Assembly: GCF_900115015.1 (NCBI RefSeq)
Contig: NZ_FOUZ01000003.1
Coordinates: forward strand, 62,001 to 126,000
Origin: Algoriella xinjiangensis
GTDB lineage: Bacteria; Bacteroidota; Bacteroidia; Flavobacteriales; Weeksellaceae
DNA length: 64,000 nucleotides
Reading direction: 5' to 3'
Position numbers and translations under genes: made by a program. Position 1 is the first letter of the stretch; each line of letters opens with the position of its first letter. Of the stretch, positions 37,806 through 47,409 are shown one piece after another. The notes under the pieces are model-generated. The model saw only the letters and a program-made list of their open reading frames with translations. It did no database searches and was not told where the DNA came from.

Positions 37806-38873
37806 CTAAAAACTAACTTTATCTTTTATATAATTTCCGTTTTGACAGAATTGTTTCAATTCATTTTCAATGAAAACCTCAATCTCTTTTGCATCTTGTT
37901 CTGGATATAATAAATGGACATTTGCACCAGCATCTAACGTAAAATAAAGATGTTTTCCCGTTTCACGACGAAATTCCCATAGTTTTTCCAAAGCTGCAAC
38001 GGTGTTCGGTTTCATCAAAATAAATGCAGGATTAGACATCATCATCATCGCGTGTAACGTCAATGCTTCATGCTCTACCAATTCTCCAAACGCTTTTATG
38101 TCGCCACTTTTTAAAATAGGAAGCAATGTTTTTAGATTATCATTGGCTTCTACAAATCGTCTTTCTGCATAAGGATGACCATTCATCAAATTGTGACCAA
38201 CGGTTGATGAAACAGATTTTTGACCTTCGTGAATCAATAAAATTGTATCATGAAAAGTTTTGAAAATATCATCAATTTCTGCATCAGGATATTTTGTTCC
38301 ATATAAATCTGAACTTCCCGAAATAAAATCATTTTCGCCCCATTCTACCAAACCTTTATAAACCGAACGACAAGCACTTCCTGAGCCTAAACGGGCTAAA
38401 AAAGAAGCCTTTTTTAAGGCATTTTCTTCTGATAAATTTGCGCCTAATAAATTCTCGATTTGTACTAAACACAAAGCCATCGCGCTCATTCCAGATGCAG
38501 AAGATGCAATTCCAGAGCTGTGCGGAAAAGAATTATGTGTATGAACTTCGAATTTGAAATGATTTAAGAATGGAATATAAGCTGTAATTCGTTCAAAAAA
38601 AGTAATGATTTTTGGTGCAAAACTTTCTTTAAATTCGCCTTCTAAATAAACTTCAACTTCAAAGTTTTCTGTTGTTTTTGGCGAAAATTTCAACTCAGTT
38701 TCCGTAAAACTATTGGTCAATGTATAACTAATAGAACTATTTGTCGGAATTTGATTTTTCTTTTTTCCCCAATATTTTACCAAAGCAATATTTGAAGGAC
38801 TTTTTGCTGAAACGCTACCCGAATTTAATTCGAAAGTGCTGTCCGAAAGTGTTGAAATGAATTGTTGTTCCAT
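37806..38873 (-). CDS. mvaD: Diphosphomevalonate decarboxylase
   Basis: GHMP-fold enzyme making isopentenyl diphosphate from mevalonate diphosphate. SPSNIALVKYWGKKK at the N-terminus and FPHSSGIASSASGMSAMALCL (the phosphate-binding loop with active-site Ser) are diagnostic; GSGSACRSVYKGLVEW holds the catalytic Arg region, and TLDAGANVHLLYP the conserved C-terminal Asp-containing segment. Length 355 aa. It shows the organism uses the mevalonate route. It is the last gene of a run with an SDR and CorA gene (14-base spacing). Confidence 0.95.
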   Translation of the reverse strand: MEQQFISTLSDSTFELNSGSVSAKSPSNIALVKYWGKKKNQIPTNSSISYTLTNSFTETELKFSPKTTENFEVEVYLEGEFKESFAPKIITFFERITAYIPFLNHFKFEVHTHNSFPHSSGIASSASGMSAMALCLVQIENLLGANLSEENALKKASFLARLGSGSACRSVYKGLVEWGENDFISGSSDLYGTKYPDAEIDDIFKTFHDTILLIHEGQKSVSSTVGHNLMNGHPYAERRFVEANDNLKTLLPILKSGDIKAFGELVEHEALTLHAMMMMSNPAFILMKPNTVAALEKLWEFRRETGKHLYFTLDAGANVHLLYPEQDAKEIEVFIENELKQFCQNGNYIKDKVSF

Positions 38874-38887
38874 AAAACAAAAGTAAA

Positions 38888-39889
38888 CTATTTTGTAGAA
38901 ATCTGTTTTTGATAATGTGAATAATGATAATCAATCGCATCATTTATCGATATAAAATCATAATCCAGTAGATTTTTGATTTTAGAATTATCATATTCGA
39001 CAAAAGATGTTAACGAATAATAATTGGCTTTGCTCATATATTGTCCGCCAAAAATTCGGTTAATAATTGATAAGCCTTTGATTAATTTTAAGCTAGAGTT
39101 AGAAATAGATTTTAGTTTGATATTATTTTTTACTGCAACCAAATTCAAAACGTCTTTGTATGATTTATTTTCGGCAACTAAAATAAATTTTTGATTGTAT
39201 GTTTTTTGCTCAACCAACGTCAATAAAATAGTAATAACATCGCGAATATCAATAAAACCAGTTCCACCAGATGGCGAATATTTATTGATAAAAGAATCTT
39301 GATAAAATAAACGTTCGCTTTCTCGTTTTCCGTCCAACGAACCGATAATTACACCAGGATTAATTATGATAATTTTGATGCCTTCTTGCGAAGCACGCCA
39401 AACATCCATCTCTGCTCTAAATTTAGAAATTGCATAAGACGAATGCGTTAAACTATTATTCCAACCCGAGCGTTCATCAATTTTTTTGGTTGCAGGATTT
39501 ATATCATCCATAGAAGCAATAGACCCAATAAAGAAAAATTCTTTTACTTGACTATCAATCGTTTCATTTACCAAAGCCTCTGTACCATTGATATTGGTTT
39601 GCAGAATTTGCTCTTGCTGGCGTTCATCAAACGATACAAATGCAGCTGTGTGATAAATTGTTTCTATACCTTTTAATAATTCGGGAAGTTCTGTTACATC
39701 TAACAAATCGCCGTCAATCCAATGAATAAATTGATAAAATTGTGAAGCATTTTTCTGAGTAAAAAAATCTTCGACAGCTTTTGTATTCGATGTTTTTCGT
39801 TTCAAAGCACGAATAGGTTGCTGCTTTTTAGCTAACTCAACTAATAAATGACACCCAACTAAACCTGTTCCTCCTGTAACGAAAATCAT
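38888..39889 (-). CDS. NAD-dependent epimerase/dehydratase (extended SDR)
   Basis: Extended SDR of 333 aa: NAD-binding TGGTGLVGCHL at the N-terminus, DGDLLDV, IYHTAAFVSFDERQQE, catalytic Ser and Tyr/Lys in FIGSIASMDD and SSYAISKFRAE. Resembles dihydroflavonol-reductase/3-beta-HSD-like members that act on small alcohols or sugar derivatives; the substrate is unknown. It lies six bases after corA and 14 before mvaD on the minus strand, likely one transcript. Confidence 0.88.
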   Translation of the reverse strand: MIFVTGGTGLVGCHLLVELAKKQQPIRALKRKTSNTKAVEDFFTQKNASQFYQFIHWIDGDLLDVTELPELLKGIETIYHTAAFVSFDERQQEQILQTNINGTEALVNETIDSQVKEFFFIGSIASMDDINPATKKIDERSGWNNSLTHSSYAISKFRAEMDVWRASQEGIKIIIINPGVIIGSLDGKRESERLFYQDSFINKYSPSGGTGFIDIRDVITILLTLVEQKTYNQKFILVAENKSYKDVLNLVAVKNNIKLKSISNSSLKLIKGLSIINRIFGGQYMSKANYYSLTSFVEYDNSKIKNLLDYDFISINDAIDYHYSHYQKQISTK

Positions 39890-39895
39890 ACTGAA

Positions 39896-40798
39896 TTAAA
39901 TATATTTCTTTTTCTTGAACCAAAAGTAGATAAAAATAACAATTATTAGCATGATAAGTAAACAAATTGGATAACCTAATTTGTGATTTAACTCGGGCAT
40001 GTAATCGAAATTCATTCCGTAAATACCTGCTAAAAAGGTAAGTGGTAAGAAAAAGGCAGAAAAAACGGTTAAAGTTTGCATTATCTCGTTAGATTTCTGG
40101 CTATTTAATGATAAATAAACAGTTAGCAAGTTTTGTACATCGTCTACAATTTGCGAATGTAAATGCAACATTTTAACATTTTCTTCCATCAAATCTTGCG
40201 AAGAACTTGTGCGTTTGTTGTCTAAGCGATATTCTTTAAGCGCTTCTAACGTATAATCTAAGATTTTTTTACACGCTGTTGCTTCTCGTTTAATTTTATA
40301 TAAACTCGGAATTTTAATTTTACGATAATCATCTGTAAAAATTAAATGTTCAAGCGCATCAATTTCCTCATCCATTTTAATCGCAGGTTCTTCGTACGTT
40401 TTGATTGTTTCGGAAACAATTCGATACAAAATTCCTTTGATGGTTACTTTTGATGGTTCGACGTGTTGAATGTATTTTTTTTGAACTAAATCAAATATAT
40501 CTGTTTCTTTTTGATGAACGGTAATGATGAAATTTGCACCAACATAAATACTGATTTTATGACTAAATTCTCGAACTGTATTTTTTAACATTCTATGTTC
40601 TTTGTCAAAAAAACGAACCAATAGAAATGAAATGTTTTCGTCATCCGATTCGTATTTTGGTAAATGACCAGGCTCTAAACTGTCATCAATCGTTAGTTTT
40701 TGAAAACAATATTGCGAAGCAACTTCATTCAATTCTTGCTTTGTTGGATTCTGAATATTAATCCATTTGAATTTATCTGTTTCGAAAAGTATTTGCAT
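39896..40798 (-). CDS. corA: CorA-type magnesium/cobalt transporter
   Basis: Pentameric divalent-cation channel of the inner membrane. The C-terminus holds the two membrane helices with the signature GIYGMNFDYMPEL between them, preceded by the long helical stalk (EEIDALEHLIF ... QDLMEENVKMLHLHSQIVDDVQNLL). I choose the ATG at 40798 (MQILFETDKF), which gives 300 aa and the normal N-terminal start; an in-frame ATG at 40861 would add an atypical 21-residue extension overlapping the tyrS promoter region. Confidence 0.9.
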   Translation of the reverse strand: MQILFETDKFKWINIQNPTKQELNEVASQYCFQKLTIDDSLEPGHLPKYESDDENISFLLVRFFDKEHRMLKNTVREFSHKISIYVGANFIITVHQKETDIFDLVQKKYIQHVEPSKVTIKGILYRIVSETIKTYEEPAIKMDEEIDALEHLIFTDDYRKIKIPSLYKIKREATACKKILDYTLEALKEYRLDNKRTSSSQDLMEENVKMLHLHSQIVDDVQNLLTVYLSLNSQKSNEIMQTLTVFSAFFLPLTFLAGIYGMNFDYMPELNHKLGYPICLLIMLIIVIFIYFWFKKKKYI

Positions 40799-40861
40799 TA
40801 GTAGTAATAATTGGTATTTGTCAATAAATATATTGATTTTGTTTTTATTTATTTTCATCAT

Positions 40862-40890
40862 TTGTAATCAATCTAAAAATCATAACTTTG
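40862..40890 (+). promoter_or_regulatory. tyrS promoter
   Basis: TTG (40862-40864), 18-base spacer, TAACTTTG (40883-40890), 42 bases before the tyrS ATG. Confidence 0.75.
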
Positions 40891-40932
40891 CAACTTATAA
40901 ATTTTTAGATAAAATAATACACAATAAATACT

Positions 40933-42228
40933 ATGAATCCATTAATTGAAGAACTTACTTGGAGAGGGCTTGTACATAACATAATGCCAGGAACTGAAGA
41001 ACAATTGAGTAAAGAAATGACTTCTGGTTATGTAGGCTTTGATCCAACTGCAGACTCTCTTCATGTGGGTAGTTTGGTGCCAATTTTTTTGTTAGTTCAT
41101 TTACAACGTCACGGACATCGTCCAATCGCATTAGTAGGTGGAGCAACAGGTTTTATTGGAGATCCAACAGGAAAAGCTGCTGAAAGAAGTTTGTTAGACG
41201 AAGAAACATTAAATAAATATGTTGCTGGAATTAAAGCGCAATTATCTCGTTTCTTAGATTTTGATTCAAATAATGGAAATTCGGCTGTTTTAGTAAATAA
41301 TTATGATTGGATGAAAAACTTTTCGTTCATCGATTTTGCGCGTAATGTAGGAAAACACATTACTGTAAATTATATGATGTCGAAAGACTCAGTAAAAAGC
41401 CGTTTATCATCAGAATCTAACGTTGGAATGTCTTTTACAGAGTTTACTTACCAATTAATTCAAGGATACGATTTCCTGCATTTATACCAACAATACGGTG
41501 CAAAATTGCAAATGGGTGGTTCTGATCAATGGGGTAATATTACTACAGGAACAGAATTAATTCGTCGTATTGGTGGAGGTGAAGGTTTTGCTTTTACATG
41601 TCCATTAACAACAAAAGCAGACGGTACAAAATTCGGAAAATCGGAAGGTGGAGAAAATATTTGGTTAGACAAAAAGAGAACATCTCCTTATAAATTTTAC
41701 CAATTTTGGTTAAACCAAGCAGATAGCGATGCAGAACGTTACATCAGAATTTATACTTTTTTAGAAAAAGAAGCAATTGATGATTTGATTGAGCGTCACC
41801 GTCAAGAACCACATTTGCGCGAATTACAACGTAAATTAGCAACCGAAATTACAATTTTAGTACACGGTGTTGAGGATTTGCATAAAGCAGAAAAAGCATC
41901 GCAAGTATTATTCGGAAAATCAACTTCAGAAGATTTAAAAGAATTAGATGGAGATACATTTTTATCAGTTTTTGAAGGTGTTCCGCAAGCTACAATTTCA
42001 AAAGAAGACATAGAAGCTGGTTTAAATATTGTAGAAGCTTTAGCTGAAAAAACAAGTTTCTTAAAATCTAATTCAGAAGCTCGTCGCGAATTAAAAGCGA
42101 ATGCAATGTCTGTTAACAAAGAAAAAATTGGAGAAGATTTTGTCTTAACAACAGAAAATTTAATTGCAGACAAATATGTGTTATTGCAAAAAGGTAAAAA
42201 GAACTATTTTATTCTGATTGTAGAATAA
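40933..42228 (+). CDS. tyrS: Tyrosyl-tRNA synthetase
   Basis: Charges tRNA-Tyr. Class I synthetase of 431 aa: [20 protein letters not shown] contains the HIGH-type motif (HVGS), [14 protein letters not shown] is the KMSKS-type loop, and [13 protein letters not shown] the tyrosine-binding loop. The C-terminal S4 RNA-binding domain is present ([20 protein letters not shown]). Monocistronic, with a strong promoter and a terminator; no T-box or other leader element is visible. Confidence 0.97.
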   Translation: MNPLIEELTWRGLVHNIMPGTEEQLSKEMTSGYVGFDPTADSLHVGSLVPIFLLVHLQRHGHRPIALVGGATGFIGDPTGKAAERSLLDEETLNKYVAGIKAQLSRFLDFDSNNGNSAVLVNNYDWMKNFSFIDFARNVGKHITVNYMMSKDSVKSRLSSESNVGMSFTEFTYQLIQGYDFLHLYQQYGAKLQMGGSDQWGNITTGTELIRRIGGGEGFAFTCPLTTKADGTKFGKSEGGENIWLDKKRTSPYKFYQFWLNQADSDAERYIRIYTFLEKEAIDDLIERHRQEPHLRELQRKLATEITILVHGVEDLHKAEKASQVLFGKSTSEDLKELDGDTFLSVFEGVPQATISKEDIEAGLNIVEALAEKTSFLKSNSEARRELKANAMSVNKEKIGEDFVLTTENLIADKYVLLQKGKKNYFILIVE

Positions 42229-42283
42229 TTAGTTTAGATGTGTTTAGTCTTTAGTGAGTTAACTGTTTTTGCTAAAAATATTG

Positions 42284-42316
42284 ATCCAGAAAGTTTTAAT
42301 TTTCTGGATTTTTTTG
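42284..42316 (+). terminator. Terminator of tyrS
   Basis: ATCCAGAAA / TTTCTGGAT hairpin then seven T. Confidence 0.88.
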
Positions 42317-42475
42317 TGTTTTATTCTCAAAATTCACATTTAATATTTTTATGAAGTCCTCTTTTAATGCGATGTGTCTGCTTATTTTACTCTTAAATAG
42401 TTATTTACGTTTATATTTATTGTTTTTATATTAAATATTTTTTTAACTTTATTTAAATCAAAAACATATAAAAAA

Positions 42476-42631
42476 ATGAAAAATTTACAAAAATTTGAAG
42501 TGAGTAAGGAAGCTCAAAAATTAATTAAAGGAGGAAGTATGGAAATGGCTCCGAATGAGATTTGTTGTGAGATGAGTAGTAATGGATTGTATTGTATTAG
42601 ACCAATACCTAATAACAAAAGATGTTGGTAA
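42476..42631 (+). CDS. Double-glycine-leader peptide precursor 1, Cys-rich
   Basis: A 51-aa gene. The leader MKNLQKFEVSKEAQKLIKGG is followed by a 31-residue core with four Cys (ICCEMSS ... YCIR ... KRCW). The leader is nearly the same as in the other precursors of this locus and fits the recognition and cleavage site of C39-peptidase exporters. The stretch just before the ATG (ATCAAAAACATATAAAAAAATG) is also close to that of precursor 2. It is the first gene of the locus and has its own terminator, so it is probably made in excess. Bacteriocin-like activity is an inference. Confidence 0.88.
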   Translation: MKNLQKFEVSKEAQKLIKGGSMEMAPNEICCEMSSNGLYCIRPIPNNKRCW

Positions 42632-42649
42632 TCACAATTTCTTTTCATA

Positions 42650-42683
42650 AAAAAACCTTTTGTACTGTACAAAAGGTTTTTTT
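42650..42683 (+). terminator. Terminator after precursor 1
   Basis: AAAAACCTTTTGTAC / GTACAAAAGGTTTTT inverted repeat followed by T. Confidence 0.85.
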
Positions 42684-42779
42684 ATGAACTAATTGATTTT
42701 AAGAAGATATTTATTTGACCTTATGTTATATTGTATTCATTATATTTTTATTAGATTAGAGAAATATTTTTTTATATAA

Positions 42780-44975
42780 ATGAAATTTCCTAACTATAAA
42801 CAGCCTGATCTAAAAGATTGTGGTCCTACTTGTATTAAAATTATTGCTAAATATTATGGAAAATCGATTTCGTTACAATCAATTCGTAATATCTCTGAAA
42901 CAACTCGAGAAGGAAGTAGTTTATTAGGTTTAAGTGATGCTGCCGAACAAATAGGATTTAGAACAATTGGGGTAAAAATAAGTTACAATATTTTAAAAAA
43001 TGAAGTTCCTTTTCCATGTATTGTGCATTGGAATAATTCACATTTTATTGTAGTTTATAAAATTAAGAACGATAAAATTTATGTATCAGATCCGTCTTAT
43101 GGATTGATAACTTACACTTCTCAAGAATTTATTAGAAACTGGATAGGGAATAACTCGACCGAGGAAACCGAAGATGGCGTTGCTTTATTGTTAGAGCCAA
43201 CACCAAATTTAAAGGATTTTAATACAGATGAAGAAATTGATAAAAAAAGTTTTTCTTATATCTTTAAATATTTGTTACGCTATAGACAATTATTTCTTCA
43301 GCTAGTTTTAGGGCTTCTGTGTGGAAGTTTAATTTCCTTAATTTTACCTTTTCTTACTCAAAGTATAGTTGATGTTGGGATTCAAAATAGTGATCTAAAC
43401 TTTATTTATTTAGTATTATTTGGACAAATTGCTCTATTTATAGGAAGAACATCTATAGAAGTTATTCGTAGTTTTATTTTACTACATCTTAGTATAAGAA
43501 TTAGTATTTCTCTTGTCTCCGACTTTTTTATTAAATTAATGAAACTTCCTATTGGTTTTTTTGATACAAGAATGACGGGAGATATTATGCAACGTATCAA
43601 TGATCATAATCGAATCGAGAAATTATTAACCAATTCTACGCTAGACACGTTATTCTCTTTGGTTAATATTGTGGTATTTAGTTCTGTACTTATTTATTAT
43701 GATTGGAGGATTTTTGCCATCTTTTTTATAGGAAGTATAGCTTACATTATTTGGATTTTATTCTTTCTGAAAAAGAGACGAGAGTTGGATTATAAGCAGT
43801 TTTCTACAGTTGCAGAAGAGCAAAGTAAGATTATTGAATTAGTTAGTGGAATGCAAGAGATAAAGCTTAACAATGCCGAAAAACAAAAAAGATGGAATTG
43901 GGAATTTGTTCAAATTAAATTATTCAAAATCAGTATAAAATCTTTAACGCTTGAGCAAACACAATCTGTAGGGTCTAGTTTTATTAATCAATTAAAAGAT
44001 ATCTTGATTTCTTTTATGGCAGCTAGCCTAGTTATTAAAGGAGATATTACTTTGGGAATGATGTTGTCTATTCAATATATTATCGGACAATTAAGTAGTC
44101 CTTTAACGCAAATGGTTAGTTTTATACAACAAGTTCAGAATGCTAAGATTAGTCTTGAACGATTAGCCGAAATTCATGATAAAGCGGATGAAGAACCAGA
44201 TACTAAATCCTTTGTAAATTCATTTAAATCCGAAGGATTTTCCTTTAAAAATATGTCATTTAGATATGTTGGTTCGGATATAAATACATTGAATGAGCTA
44301 AACCTTACTATTCCCGAAAATAAAATAACAGCCATTGTTGGATCTAGTGGAAGTGGAAAAACAACATTACTTAAAATCTTAATGAAATTTTACCCGCCCA
44401 ATGAAGGTCATATTTATTTAGGAAGTCATAATCTAGATAATATATCACACCAAGCTTTAAGAGCAAAGTGTGGTATTGTAATGCAAGAAGGATATGTTTT
44501 TAATGATACTATCGCAAATAATATTGCTGTAGGCAATGACTCGGTTGACTTTGAAGCTTTAGAAAAAGCTGTTGAAATAGCAAATATTAATGATTATATA
44601 AAAGATCTTCCATTAGGATATAATACAAAAATAGGAAACGAAGGAATAGGAATTAGTGGAGGACAAAAACAACGATTAATGATTGCTAGGGCAGTATACA
44701 AAAATCCTGATTATATCTTTTTTGATGAAGCAACTTCTTCTTTAGATGCAAATAATGAAAAAATTATTATGAATAATTTAAATAAATTTTTTAAAGGAAA
44801 AACTGTCGTTATTATAGCACATAGATTAAGTACTGTAAAAAATGCAGATAAAATAATTGTGATGGAGAAAGGGCGTGTTTTAGAAGAAGGCACCCATCAA
44901 GAATTAATTAATAATAAAAATGCATATTTTAATCTTGTAAAAAATCAATTAGATTTGGATAAGTTAGACAATTAA
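42780..44975 (+). CDS. C39-peptidase ABC exporter for double-glycine peptides (PCAT)
   Basis: 731-aa inner-membrane exporter that cuts the leader after GG and transports the core peptide. N-terminal C39 peptidase with full triad: Cys14 in KDCGPTC, His88 in NNSHFIV, Asp104 in VSDPSYG. A membrane domain of about six helices follows (about 165-445). The nucleotide-binding domain has Walker A GSSGSGKTT (about 521), signature SGGQKQRLMIARAV and Walker B FFDEATSSLD. Full family length. It is followed by precursors 2 and 3 after 55 bases and is preceded by precursor 1 and its terminator. Confidence 0.95.
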   Translation: MKFPNYKQPDLKDCGPTCIKIIAKYYGKSISLQSIRNISETTREGSSLLGLSDAAEQIGFRTIGVKISYNILKNEVPFPCIVHWNNSHFIVVYKIKNDKIYVSDPSYGLITYTSQEFIRNWIGNNSTEETEDGVALLLEPTPNLKDFNTDEEIDKKSFSYIFKYLLRYRQLFLQLVLGLLCGSLISLILPFLTQSIVDVGIQNSDLNFIYLVLFGQIALFIGRTSIEVIRSFILLHLSIRISISLVSDFFIKLMKLPIGFFDTRMTGDIMQRINDHNRIEKLLTNSTLDTLFSLVNIVVFSSVLIYYDWRIFAIFFIGSIAYIIWILFFLKKRRELDYKQFSTVAEEQSKIIELVSGMQEIKLNNAEKQKRWNWEFVQIKLFKISIKSLTLEQTQSVGSSFINQLKDILISFMAASLVIKGDITLGMMLSIQYIIGQLSSPLTQMVSFIQQVQNAKISLERLAEIHDKADEEPDTKSFVNSFKSEGFSFKNMSFRYVGSDINTLNELNLTIPENKITAIVGSSGSGKTTLLKILMKFYPPNEGHIYLGSHNLDNISHQALRAKCGIVMQEGYVFNDTIANNIAVGNDSVDFEALEKAVEIANINDYIKDLPLGYNTKIGNEGIGISGGQKQRLMIARAVYKNPDYIFFDEATSSLDANNEKIIMNNLNKFFKGKTVVIIAHRLSTVKNADKIIVMEKGRVLEEGTHQELINNKNAYFNLVKNQLDLDKLDN

Positions 44976-45030
44976 TTTTGAATATTTTAAAAAAAACACT
45001 ACATTAGTTAAGAATCAAAAATATAAAAAA

Positions 45031-45219
45031 ATGAAAAACTTAGAAAAATTTCAAATTAAGAAGGAAAATCAAAAAAACATCAAAGGAGGTTCAGCACCTA
45101 TTTGTGATTATGAGAATGGATTTGTGACTTGTCTCTTACCAAAAGTAGAAGGATCAGGTTCAAATTTCAAATGTTTATTAGAAATTGATTGTATAAGACA
45201 AGGTGGAAGTCCTGCATAA
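45031..45219 (+). CDS. Double-glycine-leader peptide precursor 2, Cys-rich
   Basis: 62 aa. Leader MKNLEKFQIKKENQKNIKGG, then a 42-residue core (starts SAPICDYENGF) with four Cys. The leader and upstream A-rich tract match precursors 1 and 5 closely, while the core shares only its even Cys number. It lies 55 bases behind the exporter gene and 14 before precursor 3, so all three are probably cotranscribed. Confidence 0.9.
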   Translation: MKNLEKFQIKKENQKNIKGGSAPICDYENGFVTCLLPKVEGSGSNFKCLLEIDCIRQGGSPA

Positions 45220-45233
45220 TATAAAAAAAAATT

Positions 45234-45431
45234 ATGAAAGATCTTAAAAAATTCCAAATTGAAAAGGAAAATCAAAAATTAATTAAAGGAGGTAATTTTA
45301 AACCTCCCGTAAATGGAGAGTGTCCATCTGGTTGGTATTTATGTCCTGCTAATGATTTATGCGTTTTTGATAATGGAGGAAGTGACCCTATAACTCCTGA
45401 TCATCCTTATTATAAAAAATGTTTTGGCTAA
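45234..45431 (+). CDS. Double-glycine-leader peptide precursor 3, Cys-rich
   Basis: 65 aa. Leader MKDLKKFQIEKENQKLIKGG, then a 45-residue core with four Cys (GECPSGWYLCPANDLCV ... KKCFG). The spacing CxxxxxxCxxxxxC differs from precursor 2, so the mature peptides should fold differently. Last gene before a terminator. Confidence 0.9.
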   Translation: MKDLKKFQIEKENQKLIKGGNFKPPVNGECPSGWYLCPANDLCVFDNGGSDPITPDHPYYKKCFG

Positions 45432-45457
45432 TACGCATAAAACAAAATTTTAAAATC

Positions 45458-45500
45458 AAAAGGCTGTTTTTTTACTATGAAGAAAAACAGCCTTTTGTCT
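45458..45500 (+). terminator. Terminator after precursor 3
   Basis: AAAAGGCTGTTTTT / GAAAAACAGCCTTTT hairpin followed by T-rich sequence. Confidence 0.82.
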
Positions 45501-45573
45501 TTTTATGAAAATATTCTTTTTTTAACTTAAATATTATATCTAATTATTTAAAAGATTAAATATAACACTGAAT

Positions 45574-47097
45574 ATGAAAAACACGGATTACCATTTTTAC
45601 CATTTTTTAAAAGATAATAATTATCCAATAACCTACGAGGATTTTTCAAAAAATATAAACTCACACCCAGATTATCCAAGTTTATTAGCTTATAGCGAAA
45701 CATTTTCTTATTTAGGAGTAGAAAATTTAGCTGCTCAAGTACCCAAGGAAGAATACGAAAATATTCCTGATACATTTATTGCTTTAATTAAAGAAAGTAA
45801 TGACAATAAATTTGTCTACGTAAAAAAGAAATCTAAAAACTCGGTAGAAGTATATTCTAATAAAACAAAATCAAATTATTCTCTTGATCAATTTTTTAGT
45901 TTATGGGATGGAGTTATTCTTGCGATAGACGAAAATGAAGCAGTAATAGAGAAGAAAACAAATACAGTAAAAAAGACCATATATTGGATCATAAGCATCG
46001 TTTTTTTATTAATATTAATTCTAAATAATTATTCTTGGTTATCTATTCTTAGTATTTTTTTATCAATATTGGGTTTTGTTTTCGCATTATTAACATCAAG
46101 AGAAGAGTTAGGTTTTGAAGATGATCAAGTTCAGAAAATATGTAATTCTAGTGAAAACAGTAGCTGTAATGAGGTTATAAAATCTGCAGGAGGAAAAATC
46201 ATTAATTCTTTTTCATTAAGCGATTTAGCTTTGGCTTATTTTGGATCAAGTTTTTTGCTAAATATGTTTATTTCAGACTTTTATTTATCTTTCTCGTTAT
46301 TAATTTTATCAATACTCTCTGTTTTTGTAATTGGCTACTCATTATATTATCAAAAATTTACTGTTAAACGTTGGTGTTTTCTGTGTCTTGGTATTGTTTC
46401 GGTACTATTTGTACAATGTATAATCTCATTTTTATCTTATAACAATAACTTTATCTATCTACCATTTATACTTTTTGGCTTTCTTTTTTTAGTATTATTA
46501 AGTAGTTGGTCTTTGGTTAAAGTTTTTATTACTAGGTTTTTTGAATTGAGAAAAATAGAAGTAGATTTTCTTAAATTAAAAAGAAATAAAAAAATATTTG
46601 ATGCATTGTTAACTACAAGCGAATCTGTTATAATTGATAATAATATTAATACTATAAAAAAATCACCTAATTCTGATATTATAGGAATTCTAAGCCCTTC
46701 TTGTGGATTTTGTAAAAAAGCATTTTTTAATTATAAAGAGTTAATTGATAAAAATGTAGAAGTTAATTTGATGTTTAATATAAACCCAGATAATCCTGAT
46801 AATAAATATTTAAAAGTATGTTACTTTATAATTAACGAGTTTAATTTAAAAGGATATTCACATACAATTCAATTATTAGAAAGTTGGTATAAATCATCAT
46901 TCGAAATAGACTCTTGGTTAAAAGAGAAAAATTATGATGCAGAAAATATAGATACGGAAAAAGTATATAATCAATTAAAAGAGATGTTTGTTTGGTGTCA
47001 AGATAATACAATAAATTATACACCAGCTACTATATTTAAAGATAAAATTTATTCAACTGACTTAGATATTTCTGATCTTAAATTTTTTATTGGATAA
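45574..47097 (+). CDS. C39-like / VKOR / thioredoxin fusion, disulfide-forming membrane protein
   Basis: 507 aa. Residues 1-125 resemble a C39 peptidase domain (NSHPDYPSLLAYSETFSYLGVENLA) but lack the catalytic Cys, so it may bind leaders without cutting. Residues 130-320 form a VKOR-type membrane domain: Cys190 and Cys198 (SSCNEV) in the loop and the redox pair Cys268-Cys271 (WCFLC). Residues 340-507 are a thioredoxin-like domain with Cys377-Cys380 (SCGFC). Such fusions oxidise periplasmic cysteines. Among Cys-rich precursor genes it is the obvious folding enzyme for the exported peptides. Confidence 0.85.
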   Translation: MKNTDYHFYHFLKDNNYPITYEDFSKNINSHPDYPSLLAYSETFSYLGVENLAAQVPKEEYENIPDTFIALIKESNDNKFVYVKKKSKNSVEVYSNKTKSNYSLDQFFSLWDGVILAIDENEAVIEKKTNTVKKTIYWIISIVFLLILILNNYSWLSILSIFLSILGFVFALLTSREELGFEDDQVQKICNSSENSSCNEVIKSAGGKIINSFSLSDLALAYFGSSFLLNMFISDFYLSFSLLILSILSVFVIGYSLYYQKFTVKRWCFLCLGIVSVLFVQCIISFLSYNNNFIYLPFILFGFLFLVLLSSWSLVKVFITRFFELRKIEVDFLKLKRNKKIFDALLTTSESVIIDNNINTIKKSPNSDIIGILSPSCGFCKKAFFNYKELIDKNVEVNLMFNINPDNPDNKYLKVCYFIINEFNLKGYSHTIQLLESWYKSSFEIDSWLKEKNYDAENIDTEKVYNQLKEMFVWCQDNTINYTPATIFKDKIYSTDLDISDLKFFIG

Positions 47098-47135
47098 TTT
47101 TTACTACTTTCATACAAACCATTAAAAATAAAAAT

Positions 47136-47333
47136 ATGTTAAAAAATTTAGAAAAATTAAAAGGATTAAAAAAATTAAATTCGAAAGAATTAAAAACAAT
47201 TAAAGGAGGTGGTAGCAACGATTTAAATTGTTTTATTTATAATGATACAGAAGTTTGCTGTTTAAAAGGGTGGGGAGGAGGAGATCCTTGTTCTTCTCCT
47301 TTATGCGATGTTTCTGCAGACACATGTTCATAA
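47136..47333 (+). CDS. Double-glycine-leader peptide precursor 4, Cys-rich
   Basis: 65 aa. The leader is 25 residues and diverged (MLKNLEKLKGLKKLNSKELK...) but ends TIKGG like the others. The 40-residue core has six Cys (LNCFIY, EVCCLKGW, DPCSSPLCD, DTCS), the most in the locus, and a GWGGGDP stretch. It lies 38 bases after the VKOR fusion and 76 before the hlyD-type gene. Confidence 0.88.
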   Translation: MLKNLEKLKGLKKLNSKELKTIKGGGSNDLNCFIYNDTEVCCLKGWGGGDPCSSPLCDVSADTCS

Positions 47334-47409
47334 AAACATGTTAATAAACTTCTAAATAAAAGGATTTATGAGGTTATAAACCTGATAAATTATAAGAACT
47401 TGAGACCAA

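Noticed and set aside
40799-40861. 21-residue N-terminal extension of CorA
   Set aside because: It is atypical for CorA and lies against the divergent tyrS promoter; the ATG at 40798 is preferred.
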